From UBA6016 sp964568395 (lineage in GTDB: Bacteria > Campylobacterota > Campylobacteria > Campylobacterales > UBA6016): 13,910 nucleotides of DNA. The notes under the pieces were generated by a model. The model was not told where the DNA came from, did not search any database, and worked only from the letters and a program-made list of their open reading frames with translations. Each line of letters starts with the position of its first letter. Position 1 is the first letter of the stretch. Below, in pieces: positions 5,519 through 12,728 of this stretch. The stretch spans positions 1 through 13,910 of the forward strand of contig CAZMPN010000028.1 in the NCBI GenBank assembly GCA_964568395.1, given 5' to 3'. A program made the position numbers and the translations under genes.

Positions 5519-6505
5519 TTTGATTTCGGCTAGCTTTTTTTTGGCTGAAGGCAGGAGATAGTGTTTTGGGTAGTTTGTTATCAGTGAGTTTAGTATCTTC
5601 TTTGCGGCTTCTTTGTCTCCAAGTTTCTCTAGGCTTGCCGCCGTGTGAAACAGTATGATGGGAACATAGCTGGCTTTCTCGTCGGCTTCTACGCTTTTTT
5701 GATATTGCTCTAGCGCCGTTTTGTATTCGCCGTTTTTATAGTCTATTTCGCCTATATAGAACGCTACGAGCCCCTTTTTATACTCGCTGTCGTTTTTTTG
5801 TATCGATGCAAAGGCTTGTCTGGCTTCTTTTAGTTTGTTGTCCCGATAATTTTTTTGAGCCTCTTTGAATAAGGCGTCATTATTTGCCGGCGCCTCTTTT
5901 TTCTCTTTTTGAGCGCTCTCTTGTTTTGGCGTCTCTTCTTGCTTTGGAGCCGCTTCCGTCTTTTGCGTTTTGTTGTCGTCGCTATTTTCGTTCGCGCTCT
6001 CTTGTTTTACTGGCGCTGTTTTGGTTTTTTTTGCTTTTATCTCTTTATAGTTTTTGCCTAGAATCGCTTTTAACTGCTCTTTGCTTACATACTCTTCTCT
6101 TGTGCTGTCAAGAAGAGAGGCTAGGGCAGATAACGTGTTCATTATCTTGTCGTAATTTTCGTTTTGCAGTTTTAGATTGTCGTCAAGTTTTTTTTCTAAT
6201 GTCTTAAGCGAGCCGTTATCGTCGCTCTCTATTCTTCTTTCGAAATTTTTTATCTTCTCCGAATGGCCTACTACGAGCGATTTTATACCGTCTATCTCGT
6301 TTCTGAGCTCTATCTGGCTTTGCGCCGTATCAAACAGTTTTGTGGATATGTTTTGGATGTTTTTGTTTTGTTCTACTATTTTTTTCTCTGAGCTTGTTAG
6401 ACCGTAAGGGTTGGGCGAATCGAGGTCGCCGGCTTTAAAAGCCGACGGTTCCGCGCCAAACAGAAAAACAGCCGTTACAGAAGTTATGTATATGGCTTTT
6501 TTCAT
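5516..6505 (-). CDS. cpoB: Tol-Pal accessory protein CpoB/YbgF
   Basis: CpoB is the periplasmic partner of the Tol system that in E. coli links outer-membrane constriction with septal peptidoglycan synthesis. The 329-residue protein has a signal peptide (about 1-22, MKKAIYITSVTAVFLFG followed by AEPSA), a long heptad-rich segment at about 38-135 that should form the N-terminal coiled coil, a low-complexity Lys/Glu/Gln/Pro linker at about 155-208 with the unit KQES repeated, and a C-terminal TPR domain from about 209 to 329 (DALFKEAQKNYRDNKLKEA, then YIGEIDYKNGEYKTALEQY). This order is the YbgF pattern; the linker is longer than in E. coli (263 aa overall). It starts 6 bases after the pal stop, which places it in the Tol-Pal operon. 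Confidence 0.9.
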   Translation of the reverse strand: MKKAIYITSVTAVFLFGAEPSAFKAGDLDSPNPYGLTSSEKKIVEQNKNIQNISTKLFDTAQSQIELRNEIDGIKSLVVGHSEKIKNFERRIESDDNGSLKTLEKKLDDNLKLQNENYDKIMNTLSALASLLDSTREEYVSKEQLKAILGKNYKEIKAKKTKTAPVKQESANENSDDNKTQKTEAAPKQEETPKQESAQKEKKEAPANNDALFKEAQKNYRDNKLKEARQAFASIQKNDSEYKKGLVAFYIGEIDYKNGEYKTALEQYQKSVEADEKASYVPIILFHTAASLEKLGDKEAAKKILNSLITNYPKHYLLPSAKKKLAEIK

Positions 6506-6511
6506 GCTTTC

Positions 6512-7021
6512 TTATTTCTCGAGTTTAGTATCAACTCTTCTATTTTTTTGCCAGCACTCTTCATTGTGTTCTTTGCACACAGGGTTACCCTCGCCGAACG
6601 TCACGGTAGACATTCTGGCCTCCGCTACGCCTTTTGCCGCATAAGCCGCTTTAACGGAGTTCGCTCTTTTTAGGCCAAGCGCATAGTTGTACTCGTCGGT
6701 ACCTCTCTCATCCGCATTACCCTCAAGTTTCATTTTCGCATCAACGCCGCCGGCTACTTTTGCGTTACCGTCAACGATAGCTTGCATATCGGTTCTGATA
6801 TTGAATTTGTCAAAATCAAAAAGCACGGTTTGTATTTTTGATTGAGCTTCAGCTACGGCGTCTACCGCAGGAGCAGCAGTCGTTGCGCTAGAAGCGGACG
6901 TCGTCGGTGCAGGAGCCTCTGTTTTTTTAGCCGAAGTATCTACTTCCGGCGACTTAGAACTACAACCTGTGAAAATGATAGCAGCTGCAAGAGCAGACCC
7001 GAGGATATACTTGTTTAGCAT
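6512..7021 (-). CDS. pal: Peptidoglycan-associated lipoprotein Pal (Omp18-like)
   Basis: Pal is an outer-membrane lipoprotein that grips peptidoglycan and binds TolB. The 169-residue precursor has a lipoprotein signal with the lipobox FTGC and lipidated Cys20; phenylalanine at -3 is less usual than leucine. An Ala/Thr/Ser/Pro-rich linker runs to about residue 60. The OmpA-like domain follows with VLFDFDKFNIR, the peptidoglycan-binding segment GNADERGTDEYNYALGLKRA, and a C-terminal NRRVD. Two cysteines in CKEHNEEC may form a disulfide, as in the related Campylobacter antigen Omp18. AAGGAG lies 7 bases before the ATG. The 60-base gap to tolB contains a promoter candidate, so pal and cpoB may be transcribed more strongly than the genes before them. 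Confidence 0.96.
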   Translation of the reverse strand: MLNKYILGSALAAAIIFTGCSSKSPEVDTSAKKTEAPAPTTSASSATTAAPAVDAVAEAQSKIQTVLFDFDKFNIRTDMQAIVDGNAKVAGGVDAKMKLEGNADERGTDEYNYALGLKRANSVKAAYAAKGVAEARMSTVTFGEGNPVCKEHNEECWQKNRRVDTKLEK

Positions 7022-7055
7022 GATACACTCCTTGTGTTTTTGTTGGATATAACTT

Positions 7056-7064
7056 ATTATATCA
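7056..7064 (-). promoter_or_regulatory. Extended -10 promoter candidate for pal
   Basis: On the minus strand the bases 7064-7056 read TGATATAAT: a perfect TATAAT with the TG of an extended -10 element one base before it. It ends 34 bases before the pal ATG, giving a leader of roughly 25-30 bases that includes AAGGAG. There is no clear -35, as is normal for Campylobacter sigma-70 promoters. It would give pal-cpoB their own transcript besides read-through from tolB. Confidence 0.6.
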
Positions 7065-7081
7065 CAAAGATTTAATAAGGT

Positions 7082-8335
7082 TTACCAATCAAGCGACTTT
7101 ATTTTCCCGAAATTCATTGGGAATAAAAAGTTCGATGAAGAGTTTAGCCTAAAAATTCCAAGAAATGTCCTTCCTCCGTCATTTTTAAAATACATTATCG
7201 CATCCCCGGCGTTTGAAAGCCTAGGAGAGCTATTCCAGCCGCTCGCCGTTATCTGTCTTTTTTGTCCGCTTGTGGTGCTGATTAGATATATGTTGTTTGA
7301 TCCGTTTTCTCTGCCGGCATATACCACGAGGTTGTTTTTTGCGCTGAAAGAGGAGTTGTATCTAGGAGAGAAGATTAGCTGTTCCACGGCTGCGGAGTTG
7401 ATGGCTTTTGTAAAGACGGTAGGATACCCGAGCCTATCCGAGACAAACACCAACTTCGCCTCGTTTTCTATAAAGTTGCCGTTTACGTCTATCCCGGCAA
7501 AACCGGTCAGATTCGTTTTTGCGCCGGTTTGTACGTCAAGCAAGAATACATCCGGAAGATCGTGGCTAGGCATCGTAATAAGCAGCTTTTTCCCGTCCCT
7601 GCTAACATCCGAGCAGACCAGCATGCCGTCCGAGCTTATTATCTTCGTCTTTCTGCCGTTTAGTATGTTGTATCTATAAAGAACTAGCTGTTTTTCGTAT
7701 GCTGTATAGTAGAACTCGCTTTGATTGCCGCCCGCCCATTTTGGGAATACGTTATATCCGCCGCTTATAAGCGTTTTTTGGTATGTTAGCGTGTAGTCGG
7801 CGATCACTATGTCGCTTTTTTTGACTCCGGTATCTTTTGCCATAATCACGAAGTTTCTCATCCAGTCTATCGACGGAGCCCTTAGGTAGTCGTTTACCCA
7901 GACCGCTATATTGTGAGCCAAAAACGGATATTGCTTAAACTCCAAGACCGTAAATCTTTGCATCGTCGGCGCAGTTTTTAGCGGATCGAACAGCTTCGCG
8001 TCTATCGTGTAACCGTTTGACGTTTTTGAGATTTTGTATTTTAATAGCAGCTCTATGTTTTTAGATTTTAGGTCGTTCGCGCCGATAGGAGTGTCAAAGC
8101 CGTTCTTAAAAGGGTTGGCGACGGCCTCTAGGTGGTCGGATACTTTTATGTCGTTAAGAAGCATCGAGTCTATCTGGTTTTGCTCAAACTCCGTCACGCC
8201 GATGTCCCGGTAGCTCTCTACCGCTATTTTGGCAAGCGCCGTAGCCCCTTTTTCTATGTCGATGCTGGCCATTTGCGCAAAAGCGGCGGTCGTTGTAAGA
8301 ATAAAAAGTAAGATGGCGGCAAAAAATCTGGACAT
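7082..8335 (-). CDS. tolB: Tol-Pal periplasmic beta-propeller protein TolB
   Basis: TolB is the soluble periplasmic protein that shuttles between Pal and TolA. The 417-residue precursor begins with a signal peptide (MSRFFAAILLFILTTTAAFA, predicted cut after residue 20). An N-terminal TolB_N-like domain (about 25-160) is followed by WD40-like propeller repeats, seen as LLITMPSHDLPDVFLLDVQ, KLVFVSDRLGYPTVFTKAI, LVVYAGRENGSNNIYLIS and GDAIMYFKNDGGRTFLGIF. The SSDG and DVSRDGKKLL turns are also typical of TolB blades. Size and layout are normal for the family. Its ATG shares one base with the tolA stop (TAATG), indicating coupled translation. Confidence 0.95.
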   Translation of the reverse strand: MSRFFAAILLFILTTTAAFAQMASIDIEKGATALAKIAVESYRDIGVTEFEQNQIDSMLLNDIKVSDHLEAVANPFKNGFDTPIGANDLKSKNIELLLKYKISKTSNGYTIDAKLFDPLKTAPTMQRFTVLEFKQYPFLAHNIAVWVNDYLRAPSIDWMRNFVIMAKDTGVKKSDIVIADYTLTYQKTLISGGYNVFPKWAGGNQSEFYYTAYEKQLVLYRYNILNGRKTKIISSDGMLVCSDVSRDGKKLLITMPSHDLPDVFLLDVQTGAKTNLTGFAGIDVNGNFIENEAKLVFVSDRLGYPTVFTKAINSAAVEQLIFSPRYNSSFSAKNNLVVYAGRENGSNNIYLISTTSGQKRQITASGWNSSPRLSNAGDAIMYFKNDGGRTFLGIFRLNSSSNFLFPMNFGKIKSLDW

Positions 8336-9060
8336 TACTCTCTCGCTTTAAAATTAAACTCTACGGATACCGCTTTTTTATCTGTCGGCGGCGGAAAACG
8401 CTTGGCTTGGAGCGATTTTAAGTATGACGTCAGCCTGTCGTTGAAGTCCGCGCTTCCACCGCGCTTTAGTCTAAACGCAAAGCTCCCGTCCGGCTCTATG
8501 TTTACTATGACTACGGCCACCATCCCCGCGTCGGTTTTTATCGGATTCCAGCCCTGTTTTATTATTTTTGCAATATTACTCAAATATTCGTTTACTTCGC
8601 CGCTTTGGTTAAACGATGAAAAGCTGACATCCGCATTTTTTTTGATAGATAGCGCAGATAAAAGGTCTTTTGCGCTTTTTGGCTGTTCTTGCCAGGCGGT
8701 AGGTTGTTTTTTTGGCTCCGTCTGGGCGCTCTCTTTTTTTGGCTCTTTTTTGAATATATCTTTTATTATTTTTTTTGGACTTATAGCGTCCTCTTCAACC
8801 CTTGTTTCTTTTTGTTTTTTAGGCTCTTCGTGTTTTTTTTCTATGATTGGCTGGATTGGGGTAGGCGGTGCAGGTTGCGGCTCGCTTTTTGGCTGCGCGC
8901 TCTCTTCCATGCTGATTTCTATCGAGGTCTGTTCGCTTTTGATCGCTATTTTTTTTGTGGTTTGGAAGTCGGTAAGGGTAAAAACAAGCAAAGCGATAAC
9001 GGCGCCGTAGATGGCGAATGAGCTAATGCCGCCGGCTAAAAAAAATCTGCTTTTATCCAT
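8335..9060 (-). CDS. tolA: TolA, periplasm-spanning Tol protein with TonB-like C-terminus
   Basis: TolA is anchored in the inner membrane by one helix and reaches to Pal/TolB, carrying the TolQR-driven motion. The 241-residue protein has a membrane helix at about residues 10-30, a Lys/Glu/Pro-rich linker at about 52-130 (for example EEPKKQKE and KKEPKKES), and a C-terminal TolA/TonB-type domain at about 150-241 with GWNPIK and IEPDGSFAFRLKRGG near its centre. It is much shorter than E. coli TolA (421 aa), mostly because it lacks the long alanine-rich helix. A TonB label is possible on the sequence alone, but the position between tolR and tolB with pal downstream argues for TolA. It overlaps tolR by 8 bases and touches tolB with a TAATG junction. 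Confidence 0.88.
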   Translation of the reverse strand: MDKSRFFLAGGISSFAIYGAVIALLVFTLTDFQTTKKIAIKSEQTSIEISMEESAQPKSEPQPAPPTPIQPIIEKKHEEPKKQKETRVEEDAISPKKIIKDIFKKEPKKESAQTEPKKQPTAWQEQPKSAKDLLSALSIKKNADVSFSSFNQSGEVNEYLSNIAKIIKQGWNPIKTDAGMVAVVIVNIEPDGSFAFRLKRGGSADFNDRLTSYLKSLQAKRFPPPTDKKAVSVEFNFKARE

Positions 9061-9442
9061 CCGTTACCAAGGAAATTTTTTGGAATCCGGACGCTTTTAT
9101 CAGCTTCATGACATACATGACGTCGTCGTATTTCAGGTTCTTATCGGCTCTGAGCGTCACGGGGGTATCTTTTGGGACTCCGGCCGAGTAGTTTAGGAAT
9201 GAGTCGCCGAAAGCCTCTATCGGATATTTCTTTTCGTTTACATAGACGGTTTTTTGCAAATCTACCCTGATGGCTATTTTTTCCATTTCGCTTACTTGCG
9301 AACTTTTGGAGCCTTTTGGGAGCTCTATTTTTTCTTGGTATACAATCGCGGGGGTTGCAAGCATCAAGATGGCCAGCAAAACGAGCATTACGTCTACCAG
9401 CGGGGTGATATTGAGTTCCGGTTTGTCTTCGTACTCTAGCAT
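9053..9442 (-). CDS. tolR: TolR, ExbD-family proton channel subunit
   Basis: TolR forms with TolQ the inner-membrane proton-driven motor for TolA. The 129-residue protein has the usual ExbD/TolR layout: a short cytoplasmic N-terminus, ITPLVDVMLVLLAILMLATP as the only membrane helix (12-31) with the proton-carrying aspartate Asp17, and a periplasmic domain rich in short strands (KIAIRVDLQKTVYVNEK; VTLRADKNLKYDDVMYVM). The final DVMYVMKLIKASGFQKISLVT is a conserved family ending. It starts 4 bases after the tolQ stop. ExbD is the close relative; the neighbours decide for TolR. Confidence 0.92.
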   Translation of the reverse strand: MLEYEDKPELNITPLVDVMLVLLAILMLATPAIVYQEKIELPKGSKSSQVSEMEKIAIRVDLQKTVYVNEKKYPIEAFGDSFLNYSAGVPKDTPVTLRADKNLKYDDVMYVMKLIKASGFQKISLVTDG

Positions 9443-9446
9443 CGTA

Positions 9447-10004
9447 TCAGGATTTTAGAAGCTCTATTTGCATCTGCAGGTAGCTAAGCACCTCGTAAGC
9501 TTTTCTTTTTAGCATCAGGTGAAAAGCATAGGCCGGTACGGCTACGAAAATACCGCAAGCCGTCGCCACCAGCGCCTCGCTAATAGCCGGAGCGAGCACG
9601 TTGAGGCTGGCTCCTCCGGCGACGCCGATCTTTGCGAATGAATCAAGTATCGATACTACCGTGCCGAATAGTCCCACGAATGGAGATGTCGAGGCTACTA
9701 TGGAGAGCAGGGTAAGGCCGCCGCTCGAGTCTTTTTCCGCAGCCTTTAGGCATGCGTTTAGGGCGTGTGGATTAACGCTGTCTTCGTGCCTGTGGCATTT
9801 TGAAAGCACCGATAATTCACTGACGCTTTTATGTCCGAGCGCCAATCTTTCTACGGATTCCTTCTCTCTTGACGACCATGAGTTTAGGTAGAAATATCTG
9901 TATATAAACACCCATGTTACCGAGATTAGATAGATCGAGAGGACGATAAAAACCAAAACGGTAACCCAGCTACCGTTTTGGAAATAGTTCATAATGGTTG
10001 ACAT
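9447..10004 (-). CDS. tolQ: TolQ, ExbB/MotA-family proton channel subunit
   Basis: TolQ surrounds the TolR helix and converts proton flow into movement of TolA. The 185-residue protein has three hydrophobic segments at about 12-36, 96-120 and 140-165, with the conserved core STSPFVGLFGTVVSILDSF and the pore stretch APAISEALVATACGIFVAVP. The cytoplasmic loop between helices 1 and 2 (about 40-95) is shorter than in E. coli TolQ (230 aa), which accounts for the smaller size. The ATG shares one base with the atpC stop (TAATG). A second ATG four codons later (at residue 5) could also serve as the start. Context with tolR, tolA, tolB and pal favours TolQ over ExbB. Confidence 0.92.
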   Translation of the reverse strand: MSTIMNYFQNGSWVTVLVFIVLSIYLISVTWVFIYRYFYLNSWSSREKESVERLALGHKSVSELSVLSKCHRHEDSVNPHALNACLKAAEKDSSGGLTLLSIVASTSPFVGLFGTVVSILDSFAKIGVAGGASLNVLAPAISEALVATACGIFVAVPAYAFHLMLKRKAYEVLSYLQMQIELLKS

Positions 10005-10387
10005 TATTTGCTTAGATTTTTTAGTTTTTGCGAAGCGACCGATAGAATAGTATCCGAATCGGTAGCGTCTTTGAGTAGTTTTTCCGCTTTTTCGATAGCT
10101 TTTTGCATCTCTCCGGTAGTTTTACCTTCAACCGCAATAGCGTTATCTACAAGTACGATCACTTTATGCTCGTCTATTTCGGCATAGCCCCAGTTGATGG
10201 CTACGCCTTCTTTATCGCCGTTTTCTTTTGTTACCTCTATTAGTCCAGGCCCAAGAAGGGAAAGGAGGCAAGAGTGTCCAGGAAGAACGCCGAATTCTCC
10301 CTTGTCTCCAGGGAATACCGCAGAGGCGGCGTTTGAGTCAAACACTTTGCCTTGCGGGGTTATGATTTGTAATTTAAAGCTGTTCAT
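10004..10387 (-). CDS. atpC: ATP synthase F1 subunit epsilon
   Basis: The epsilon subunit sits at the base of the central stalk of F1F0 ATP synthase and can restrain ATP hydrolysis. The 127-residue protein has the N-terminal beta-sandwich (KLQIITPQGKVFDSNAASAV, then PGDKGEFGVLPGHSCLLSLL) and a C-terminal helical part from about residue 90 (GEMQKAIEKAEKLLKDA). PGxxGEFGVLPGH is the family signature. It follows atpD after 10 bases, completes the F1 gene set, and its stop overlaps the tolQ start by one base. Confidence 0.95.
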   Translation of the reverse strand: MNSFKLQIITPQGKVFDSNAASAVFPGDKGEFGVLPGHSCLLSLLGPGLIEVTKENGDKEGVAINWGYAEIDEHKVIVLVDNAIAVEGKTTGEMQKAIEKAEKLLKDATDSDTILSVASQKLKNLSK

Positions 10388-10397
10388 AAGCTAGCCT

Positions 10398-11804
10398 TTA
10401 TTTTTTTGCCTTTAGCTTTTCAGCTTTTTCAAGTACTTCGTCGATACCGCCAACCATGTAGAACGCCATTTCAGGTACAGAGTCGTGTTTACCTTCTAGT
10501 ATCTCTTTAAAGCCTTTGATTGTGTCTTCAAGTGAAACATATTTACCAGGGCTTCCCGTAAATACTTCCGCAACGAAGAACGGTTGAGATAGGAATCTTT
10601 CGATCTTTCTAGCTCTTTCAACGGTTAGCTTATCGTCTTCGCTTAGCTCGTCCATACCAAGAATCGCGATGATGTCTTGTAGGTCTTTGTATTTTTGAAG
10701 GATAGCTTGAACGCCTCTTGCAACTTTATAGTGCTCTTCGCCAAGGATTTTCGGGTCAAGCATTCTAGATGTTGAATCTAGTGGGTCAACCGCAGGGTAG
10801 ATACCTTTTTCTGCGATTTTTCTGCTTAGAACCGTAGTCGCGTCAAGGTGAGCAAAAACCGTCGCAGGAGCAGGGTCTGTAAGGTCGTCCGCAGGAACGT
10901 ATACAGCTTGAACGGATGTAATAGAACCTTTTTTAGTTGACGTAATTCTCTCCTGAAGCGCGCCCATCTCTCTTGCAAGAGTCGGTTGGTAACCAACCGC
11001 AGAAGGGATCCTTCCTAGAAGAGCCGACATTTCAGAACCTGATTGCGCAAATCTGAATATGTTGTCGATGAACATAAGAACATCAAGACCCATTGTGTCT
11101 CTGAAGTACTCAGCCATAGTTACGCCTGTAAGGGCGATTCTGTTTCTTGCACCCGGTGGTTCGTTCATTTGACCGTAGCATAGAGCAACTTTGTCAAGAA
11201 CGTTTGACTCTTTCATTTCGTGGTAAAGGTCGTTACCTTCCCTTGTTCTCTCGCCAACACCCGCAAATACGGAGTAACCGCTGTGTTTGTACGCAACGTT
11301 GTGGATAAGTTCCATAATAATAACGGTTTTACCAACGCCCGCACCACCGAATAGACCAACTTTACCGCCTTTTGCGTAAGGAGCAAGAAGGTCGACAACT
11401 TTGATACCTGTTTCGAACATTTCGCTTTTTGTGCTTTGTTCTTCGAATTTTGGCGGATCTCTGTGGATTGACCAATATTCTTTTGCTTGTACAGGTTCGC
11501 CTTCGTCGATTACGTTACCTGTAACGTCGAAGATTCTTCCTAGTACTTCAGTACCGACCGGAACTTTGATAGGTGCGCCAAGAGCTTTCGCTTTTGTTCC
11601 TCTAGCTAGACCCTCGGTCATATCCATCGCGATTGCTCTAACTCTGTTGTCGCCAACGTGTTGGGCGACTTCGCAGATTAGTTTTACGTTTTTACCTTCA
11701 ACGCTGAAATCTATTTCAAGCGCATCGTTAATGTTCGGTAGCTGGCCGTTATCGAAATCGACGTCGACAACCGGGCCGATTACCTGGCTTACTATTCCTT
11801 CCAT
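10398..11804 (-). CDS. atpD: ATP synthase F1 subunit beta
   Basis: The beta subunit holds the catalytic nucleotide sites of the membrane-attached F1 motor. The 468-residue protein has Walker A GGAGVGKT at 153-160, the catalytic GERTREG at 184-190, the Walker B segment LMFID at 243-247 and IPSAVGYQPTL at 266-276. The lever motif reads DELSEDD (385-391) where DELSEED is most common; the acidic character is kept. Length is normal for the family. AAGGAG lies 9 bases before the ATG at 11804; an ATG seven bases nearer to it is out of frame. The order atpA-atpG-atpD-atpC is the standard one. Confidence 0.98.
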   Translation of the reverse strand: MEGIVSQVIGPVVDVDFDNGQLPNINDALEIDFSVEGKNVKLICEVAQHVGDNRVRAIAMDMTEGLARGTKAKALGAPIKVPVGTEVLGRIFDVTGNVIDEGEPVQAKEYWSIHRDPPKFEEQSTKSEMFETGIKVVDLLAPYAKGGKVGLFGGAGVGKTVIIMELIHNVAYKHSGYSVFAGVGERTREGNDLYHEMKESNVLDKVALCYGQMNEPPGARNRIALTGVTMAEYFRDTMGLDVLMFIDNIFRFAQSGSEMSALLGRIPSAVGYQPTLAREMGALQERITSTKKGSITSVQAVYVPADDLTDPAPATVFAHLDATTVLSRKIAEKGIYPAVDPLDSTSRMLDPKILGEEHYKVARGVQAILQKYKDLQDIIAILGMDELSEDDKLTVERARKIERFLSQPFFVAEVFTGSPGKYVSLEDTIKGFKEILEGKHDSVPEMAFYMVGGIDEVLEKAEKLKAKK

Positions 11805-11821
11805 CCGTCATATCTCCTTTA

Positions 11822-12712
11822 TTATTTAAGCGATTCCATACCGCTGATAATTTCTGTTAGCTCTGTTGTAATCGATTCTTGTCTTGCTTTGTTGTACTGT
11901 ACCGTTAGGCTGTTAACCATCTCTTTAGCGTTTCTGTTGGCTGCATCCATAGCTTGAACCCTAGATGCGTGCTCAGCCGCTAGAGAGTCTATTAGCGAGT
12001 AGTACAAGTTAAACTCTATATATTTTTGAACCAAAGAGTCCAAAATTACTTTACTGTCATCCGGCTCTGTAGATATAACAGATTCGCATGTCGTATTCGC
12101 CGCGTTTTCTAGATCTACCGGAAGCAGTTCGATTTGTCTAATCTCTTGCGCTATCATGCTCTTAAAGCCGTTATATACGATAACGACTCTGTCGGTCTTG
12201 CCTTCCGTGAAATCCACAAAAGCTTTTTCTATTATTTTTTGAGCCTTTTCGTAAGAAGGAGCTCCTGATACGCCTATATTGCTGTCGGTTAAAGCAATTT
12301 GGTTGAACTTAAGATTGTCGATACCTTTTCTACCGACGCCCCTAATTCTTACCGTCTTACCTTCGCCTTTAAGCTTCGAATAGAGATTTTTTACGGCTTT
12401 TATCGTTTGCGCGTTAAAACCTCCGCAAAGGCCTTTGTCCGAAGTGATAAAAATCAAATCGACAACTTTTTCCTCTGCGTTTTTCTTGAATAGTCTTGCG
12501 TCGTATCCAAAACCGCTAATATCGTATTTATTGACATTGCAGGCGATATTTGACAAAACTTCATTCAATTTCGAAGCATATTCCCTTGAAGCCTTTGCAA
12601 GTTCCTCGGCTCTTTTTAGTTTAGCCGTGGAAACAAGCTTCATAGCTCTCGTTATTTTGCCCGTATTTTGAACGCTTTTGATTTTGCGCTGAATGTTTTT
12701 TAGGTTAGCCAT
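11822..12712 (-). CDS. atpG: ATP synthase F1 subunit gamma
   Basis: The gamma subunit is the rotating shaft of F1. The 296-residue protein begins with the long helix typical of the family (MANLKNIQRKIKSVQNT, GKITRAMKLVSTAKLKRA) and ends with the matching C-terminal helix (NSLTVQYNKARQ, ESITTELTEIISGMESL). The middle contains FITSDKGLCGGFNAQ, the highly conserved SDKGLCGG segment. Size is normal. It follows atpA after 16 bases and precedes atpD by 17. Confidence 0.97.
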   Translation of the reverse strand: MANLKNIQRKIKSVQNTGKITRAMKLVSTAKLKRAEELAKASREYASKLNEVLSNIACNVNKYDISGFGYDARLFKKNAEEKVVDLIFITSDKGLCGGFNAQTIKAVKNLYSKLKGEGKTVRIRGVGRKGIDNLKFNQIALTDSNIGVSGAPSYEKAQKIIEKAFVDFTEGKTDRVVIVYNGFKSMIAQEIRQIELLPVDLENAANTTCESVISTEPDDSKVILDSLVQKYIEFNLYYSLIDSLAAEHASRVQAMDAANRNAKEMVNSLTVQYNKARQESITTELTEIISGMESLK

Positions 12713-12728
12713 TTTTTTGTCTCTTTAC

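Noticed and set aside
5942..6010. Repeated KQES-type units in the cpoB linker as a tandem DNA repeat
   Set aside because: The protein-level similarity comes from low-complexity Lys/Glu/Gln sequence; the DNA copies are short and imperfect.
8402..9010. Plus-strand open frame of 202 residues with hydrophobic stretches
   Set aside because: It is the complement of tolA; the Lys/Glu-rich linker read backwards gives Phe/Ser/Leu-rich pseudo-membrane sequence.
8335..10004. ExbB-ExbD-TonB iron-uptake set instead of TolQ-TolR-TolA
   Set aside because: The families overlap, but tolB, pal and cpoB follow directly and in order, which identifies the Tol system.
11811..11813. An ATG between the ribosome site and the atpD start
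   Set aside because: It is out of frame with atpD and only two bases from AAGGAG; the ATG at 11804 gives the family N-terminus.
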